A DNA stretch of 64,000 nt from positions 806,001 to 870,000 of the forward strand of contig CBDFLD010000023.1 in NCBI GenBank assembly GCA_965249005.1, in the 5' to 3' direction. The DNA comes from CBDFLD01 sp965249005 (GTDB lineage: Bacteria > Acidobacteriota > UBA6911). Numbering within the stretch: the first letter of the stretch is position 1; each line of letters begins with the position of its first letter. Shown piece by piece: positions 60,395 through 64,000 of this stretch. A model generated the notes under the pieces. It saw only the letters and a list, made by a program, of their open reading frames with translations, ran no database searches and was not told the DNA's origin. The position numbers and the translations under genes were made by a program.

Positions 60395-61639
60395 CTAGCC
60401 CGTGCCCCTCTTGGCGACGATCCCGCCGACTACCGTCGCTAAACAATCGCCGGCGCCGTCGAGAACATCAATGAGAAGATTCTTTGGGGCAGAATCCGGT
60501 GTTAAGGACAACACTGCCATATCCGCCCAGTAGCCTTGTTGGAGTCGGCCCGTTGCGTTGCCCAGTTCTAAAGCGGATGCTCCGTTAATGGTGGCCATAG
60601 CCAGGATTTCCGCTGGTTTCACATCCTTGCGCTGGCGGAAGAGGAAGCGCATTTCGTCAAGCATGCTCAGCGAACTGTTACTTGCCAGCGAATCGGTTCC
60701 GAGCGCCACGTTGACACCGCGATCCAAGAGCAACCGTACGGGATGCTCCTCGTGCCCGAAGAATGCGTGACTCCGGGGACAATAGACCACGCTTGTCCGG
60801 TTTTTCAGAATAGTGTCGACCGACTCTTCATTCAAGTAGTTCGCGTGAATCAGCAGAGTCGGATGTTCCAGAACCCCGAGTCGTGCCAAGTGTTGGATGG
60901 GGTGGAGCCGCGGGGCCGACCAACCCGGGGGGTACGCTCCAACTTTGAGCAACAATTCCCGCAAAGAGCCGCTACCGTCTTGCAGAAACTCCAGTTCCTC
61001 CTTGGTCTCTGCGACATGGGTTGCCAGCAAGAGCCCACGCTTTGCTGCCAGTTCAGCCAGATTTTGATACAACTCACCGGACACGGAGTATGGTGCGTGC
61101 GGCGAGATCGCCGGGGTGTACCTAGAATCGACACCAAGCGCGTCGATTCTTTTCGCAAGCTCCGTGGTGATCTGCTCCGCCTGACGGGGATCGAGACCGA
61201 TGGCTTCCTCGAATATGACCCTGCGCAAAGTGAATCCCTTGAGGGCTTCGAAGCTAGCGCCGCTAGAGGTGATGTCGCCCACGAGCGTCGTGCCTGAATC
61301 CATCGCGCGCTGAGCTCCGAGTCGAACCGAATCCACGAGCTGTAGGCGGCTGCGCGACGCCCGTTTGTGAAGCAGCTGCTGCACCCAATCGGCGAAACTC
61401 GAGAAGCTCTGCAACTGGTTCCGCAGAAAAGTCAATTCTAGGTGTGCGTGCGCATTGACGAAGCCCGGGACAATCAGGGCGCGACCCCAGTCCAGGACTT
61501 CGGCCTGATCTGTTTCGGCACCGTTCCAGGGTCCGATCTGTGCGATGCGCCCATCACCCGTTACATGGACGGCGCCGTTTTCCTGCACCTGGTTGCCTTC
61601 GGTGAGAAGGTATTTGGCCCGGTGAATCCAGCGGATCAT
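60395..61639 (-). CDS. Amidohydrolase (MtaD/SsnA-like, deaminase-type)
   Basis: About 414 residues from ATG 61639 (the open frame extends 34 codons further without similarity). The metal-binding NAHAHLEL (HxH), then ISPHAPYSV, HVAETKEELEF, LLIHANYL and GTDSLASNSSL give the full ligand set of the MtaD/SsnA/chlorohydrolase group. Related enzymes deaminate S-adenosylhomocysteine, methylthioadenosine or guanine. The substrate here is undetermined. It precedes the small anchored protein on the same strand. Confidence 0.85.
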   Translation of the reverse strand: MIRWIHRAKYLLTEGNQVQENGAVHVTGDGRIAQIGPWNGAETDQAEVLDWGRALIVPGFVNAHAHLELTFLRNQLQSFSSFADWVQQLLHKRASRSRLQLVDSVRLGAQRAMDSGTTLVGDITSSGASFEALKGFTLRRVIFEEAIGLDPRQAEQITTELAKRIDALGVDSRYTPAISPHAPYSVSGELYQNLAELAAKRGLLLATHVAETKEELEFLQDGSGSLRELLLKVGAYPPGWSAPRLHPIQHLARLGVLEHPTLLIHANYLNEESVDTILKNRTSVVYCPRSHAFFGHEEHPVRLLLDRGVNVALGTDSLASNSSLSMLDEMRFLFRQRKDVKPAEILAMATINGASALELGNATGRLQQGYWADMAVLSLTPDSAPKNLLIDVLDGAGDCLATVVGGIVAKRGTG

Positions 61640-61765
61640 AGTGAACCAGCATAGCCAATTGGAAGGGGACAGTGAAGGGACGTCGTCCGCTTTCCACTCA
61701 CCGTTCCCCGACCCTTCAGCTCGAAGGTCAAATGTCGCCAACGGTTGGTAACCACGGAAAGGGGG

Positions 61766-63010
61766 TTATCCTGCGGTTTCGCGGGGTGGGCAACCGTGGG
61801 TCAAACAATATCCGATGATCAGGGAGACGACTTCGCTATAGCTGCGCACGCCGGAGCGTATGCGATTGCTTTTCAAGTAGACGTGGTTGATCCGCTCCGC
61901 TGTTTGGCTCACGGCGCCGGAATAGCGCGCCCAGAAGGCGGTTTGTGAGGCGAGATCCCGTCGAGGTCCCTCGTCCAGTTGATCCATGATCTCTCGAAAT
62001 CGTTCAGGTTCCGCGTGCTCCAAAGCGGAAACCACTTCCAGGGCGGCCAGGTAACCGGAGTAGCGCACAAACGGGTCCGCAGCTTGAATTGCAACGAGAA
62101 AAGCGACAAAAGACGCCTCATCTTCGCGGGCAAAGCCGAGCAAGTGGGCACTTTCGTGTGCGATGCTCGCGGGCAGGCTCGAAAGCGGTTGCTCGGCGTT
62201 GAAATTCACCTCCGCCGTGAACGGGGAATAGATCCCCGAGATTCCCAAGAAGCTCATGAGGCGGGAAAAATAGAGCGGTTTCGGCACACCGACGGTCCCC
62301 AGTCGAACCTGGCCTAGCCGAACACTGGATTGAATTGAAGCCTTGAGAGACTCGCACAGAGAGAGCAAATCCCTTGTCCCTCGTTGGTTTTGTGCATCCC
62401 TGCGCTCGCCTGCTGGATCTATCTCCGGATCAATCGCTCCCGAATCATCGCGCAGATGGGAGAGCGAATAGTTACGGTTGGTTTCCGAGACGATCCACGA
62501 GCTGATCCGAGTCAGCTCGTTTGTGCTCGGGGCTCGCGTTTGAAGTCCCCAGGTTTCTGCCAAAGAGGGTCTCTGGTAGTTGAAGCCCCAGAGAGTCATA
62601 AAGAGGAACGAACCGACTGCGACGATCCACAGAGCACCTCGCAGAGCTCGAGACAGCAAGCGCCATCGGCGTTGGGGGTAACGATAGAGGTAGGGAAGTC
62701 GGGCGGCCATCGCAGCGCCGAGGCAGAGAAGAAAAGACACCAAAGCAACCTCGGCGATCGAAAACGCGACCTTCGCGCTGATGAGCGTCAGAGCGCGAGC
62801 CAGATGCGGATACATCCGCTGGCCATAGTATTCCTCGGTCAAGTTTGGGTGCCGGGCGGCGAGCTCTTGGAGGATTCCGACGGCGCAAAGTAGTGCAAGC
62901 GGAACGATCCATTGCCATCGGCGGGCTTTGACTGGGCGTCCGAGCGCTGGCACTTGTTTGCTCGTCCCCCGTGGAGTCGGTTGCGCGGGAAACCTCCATT
63001 CGAGACTCAT
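61766..63010 (-). CDS. DUF3810 membrane protein with HESAH motif
   Basis: 414 residues. Two or three N-terminal TM helices (IVPLALLCAVGILQELAA, VAFSIAEVALVSFLLCLGAAM, ALWIVAVGSFLFMTLWGF) precede a soluble region. SLPASIAHESAHLLGFAREDEASFVAFLVAIQAAD holds HExxH with a downstream Glu (AREDEAS), the DUF3810 putative zinc metallopeptidase pattern. Substrate unknown. It is divergent from the DksA/TraR-type regulator gene, with 81 nt between them. Confidence 0.85.
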   Translation of the reverse strand: MSLEWRFPAQPTPRGTSKQVPALGRPVKARRWQWIVPLALLCAVGILQELAARHPNLTEEYYGQRMYPHLARALTLISAKVAFSIAEVALVSFLLCLGAAMAARLPYLYRYPQRRWRLLSRALRGALWIVAVGSFLFMTLWGFNYQRPSLAETWGLQTRAPSTNELTRISSWIVSETNRNYSLSHLRDDSGAIDPEIDPAGERRDAQNQRGTRDLLSLCESLKASIQSSVRLGQVRLGTVGVPKPLYFSRLMSFLGISGIYSPFTAEVNFNAEQPLSSLPASIAHESAHLLGFAREDEASFVAFLVAIQAADPFVRYSGYLAALEVVSALEHAEPERFREIMDQLDEGPRRDLASQTAFWARYSGAVSQTAERINHVYLKSNRIRSGVRSYSEVVSLIIGYCLTHGCPPRETAG

Positions 63011-63015
63011 AACAA

Positions 63016-63044
63016 TTTATACTAAGCTAAAAATAACGTATACT
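63016..63044 (+). promoter_or_regulatory. Promoter-like pair upstream of the DksA-type gene
   Basis: TTTATA (63016-63021) and TATACT (63039-63044), spacer 17 nt; the -10 matches 5 of 6 positions. It ends 47 nt before the start codon of the DksA-type gene. Confidence 0.4.
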
Positions 63045-63091
63045 ACTTGTTTTTCCGAAAAGTGAAATTGTGACGTTTCATCGGTGGTAGT

Positions 63092-63436
63092 ATGAGAAAA
63101 ACCGAGCTCAAAAAATTTCGGACGATTCTGGAAGGTAAGCGGGATGCGATCCTCGATTCGTCTGAAAGCAAGAAGACCCATTGGGACAACATGGGCAATA
63201 CGCGGCAGGGGGACTTTGTCGATCAGGCGAGCGATGACAATGAAGTCCACGTCAATATCCGATTGCTCCAGACGGATGCCAAGCTCTTCCGGGCGATCGA
63301 GGCCGCTATCCAACGAATTGCCGATGGAGAATACGGCATCTGTACCTCCTGTGAAGAGGACATCAGCGTGCCTCGCTTGAAGGCGGTACCGTGGACGTCC
63401 TTATGCATACGTTGCAAGGAAAAGAAGACGGCCTGA
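63092..63436 (+). CDS. DksA/TraR-family zinc-finger regulator
   Basis: 114 residues. An N-terminal coiled-coil (LKKFRTILEGKRDAILDSSESKK) is followed by the conserved DxxxDxA-like acidic tip (DFVDQASDDN) and a C-terminal four-cysteine zinc finger (CTSCEEDI...CIRCKEKK, CxxC-x17-CxxC). It is like short DksA/TraR proteins that bind RNA polymerase's secondary channel. It probably modulates stress or ribosomal promoters. Its 3' end is partly repeated twice downstream. It is convergent with nothing and divergent from DUF3810. Confidence 0.9.
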   Translation: MRKTELKKFRTILEGKRDAILDSSESKKTHWDNMGNTRQGDFVDQASDDNEVHVNIRLLQTDAKLFRAIEAAIQRIADGEYGICTSCEEDISVPRLKAVPWTSLCIRCKEKKTA

Positions 63437-63444
63437 TTTCTCCC

Positions 63445-63568
63445 TTGAAGGCCGTTCCTTGGACTGTGTATCAGTTGCAGGGAAAAAAGTCGGCCTGATT
63501 TCTCCCTTGAAGGCCGTTCCTTGGACTGTGTATCAGTTGCAGGGAAAAAAGTCGGCCTGATTTCTCCC
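63445..63568 (+). repeat. Tandem duplicated copies of a decayed DksA 3' end
   Basis: Two perfect 62-bp tandem units (63445-63506 and 63507-63568) begin TTGAAGGCCGTTCC and end with TGATTTCTCCC. Each is a diverged copy of the preceding dksA-like end (68 bp). With a short deletion they would read LCISCREKKSA then stop, matching the true LCIRCKEKKTA tail. They carry synonymous-like changes, so they look like remnants of a paralog tail that later duplicated. Confidence 0.8.
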
Positions 63569-63585
63569 TGGTTCTGCGCGCAAAC

Positions 63586-63612
63586 AGGCGTCCTTGCCAG
63601 GGACGCCTTTTT
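63586..63612 (+). terminator. Rho-independent terminator
   Basis: AGGCGTCC (63586-63593) and GGACGCCT (63601-63608) form a perfect 8-bp stem around a 7-nt loop, followed by a T-run. It ends the DksA-type transcript before the adenosyltransferase gene. Confidence 0.85.
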
Positions 63613-63630
63613 CATTTGTCGGAGGCATTC

Positions 63631-64000
63631 TTGGCGCGGATCTACACCAAGACCGGCGACGACGGAACCACCGGTCTGATCGGCGGCAACCGCGTCGGCA
63701 AGGACGCTCCACGCATCCAGGCATACGGTGCCGTGGATGAGCTCAATGCTGTTTTGGGCGTTGTTCGGAGCCACGCTCTCCCGGAGGACCTGGATCGGCT
63801 ACTGTATCGGATCCAGGATCATCTCTTTACAATCGGCGGAGAACTGGCCCTACCGGACGGAGCTGAGAGATCCGACTGGGGCATCCCCGCCTTGACGGAG
63901 GATGACACGCGCGAGCTGGAGCGGGCGATTGATTCCACCGAGCAAGAGATGGAACCTCTGCAACAGTTCCTGCTTCCAGGAGGCAGCCAGCCGGGGGCGC
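63631..64000 (+). CDS. PduO-type ATP:cob(I)alamin adenosyltransferase, truncated by window edge
   Basis: The start is TTG 63631 with GGAGG five bases upstream. The visible 123 residues (MARIYTKTGDDGTTGLIGGNRVGKD and YGAVDELNAVLGVVRSH) carry the PduO signature and the ATP-binding KTGDDG motif. It adenosylates cob(I)alamin to coenzyme B12, the cofactor for the methylmalonyl-CoA mutase 26 kb upstream. The C-terminus lies outside the window. Confidence 0.92.
   Translation, partial: MARIYTKTGDDGTTGLIGGNRVGKDAPRIQAYGAVDELNAVLGVVRSHALPEDLDRLLYRIQDHLFTIGGELALPDGAERSDWGIPALTEDDTRELERAIDSTEQEMEPLQQFLLPGGSQPGA

Overview
The window is a dense, GC-rich bacterial chromosome segment with mostly short intergenic gaps. 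No rRNA, tRNA or CRISPR array was recognised. The gene mix suggests a Gram-negative bacterium, most plausibly Acidobacteriota. The hints are an outer-membrane protein with a carboxypeptidase-like plug, ExbB/ExbD/ExbD plus a TPR protein, a DUF4388-DnaJ-TPR protein, parA-parB-bactofilin, a PDZ/multi-TM sensor kinase with an NtrC-type regulator, and a selenocysteine-type SelD. This is an inference from gene content; no phylogeny was run.

Layout. 1-3.1 kb (minus): an ECF sigma factor, a zinc-finger anti-sigma candidate and three small envelope proteins (B-box/TM, LiaI-like, toastrack) form a likely cell-envelope stress operon. 3.2-10.97 kb (plus): nrdR, lon, thiL, two exported TPR proteins (the first with an HEYLH motif), rnc and a 55-aa membrane protein. 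11-14.7 kb (minus): a frameshifted DUF4388-DnaJ-TPR gene, a CPBP protease and serS. 14.9-25.2 kb: galU, purD-purE-mtaB, acpS, pgeF, rlmN, an M16 peptidase, a beta-lactamase-fold hydrolase and purB. 25.4-35.8 kb (plus): an origin-type cluster rpmH-rnpA-yidD-yidC-jag-mnmE-mnmG-rsmG, two perfect parS sites, parA-parB-bactofilin, and a selD whose catalytic residue is encoded by an in-frame TGA. 36-43.3 kb: a methylmalonyl-CoA mutase large subunit, a 475-bp palindrome-bearing intergenic region, a MacA-like adaptor plus ABC ATPase without permease, and an operon of two oligopeptide-type ABC ATPases (one frameshifted) with a YIP1-domain protein. 43.5-46.3 kb (minus): eno-gpmI. 46.5-49.3 kb: a STAS protein, a degenerate gluzincin-like protein ending inside a REP/MITE-like inverted repeat, and a di-haem peroxidase. 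49.3-58.4 kb (minus): TPR, exbD, exbD, exbB, the kinase/regulator pair and the outer-membrane beta-barrel protein. 58.5-59.8 kb: an IS256-family element. 59.9-64 kb: a small anchored protein, an amidohydrolase, a DUF3810 protein, a DksA/TraR-type regulator with a repeated decayed 3' end, a clear terminator and the start of a PduO-type cobalamin adenosyltransferase.

Functional links. The mutase and the adenosyltransferase imply adenosylcobalamin-dependent propionyl/methylmalonyl-CoA metabolism. parS, ParA, ParB and the translation/membrane-insertion genes mark an origin-proximal region, although no dnaA or DnaA boxes were seen. ExbB/ExbD and the TonB-receptor-like protein belong to energised outer-membrane transport. 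The clearest feature that ordinary annotation would miss is the TGA-encoded selenocysteine of SelD with a plausible SECIS hairpin. Two frameshifts, the REP-like repeat, the dksA tail repeats and the IS show local sequence turnover.
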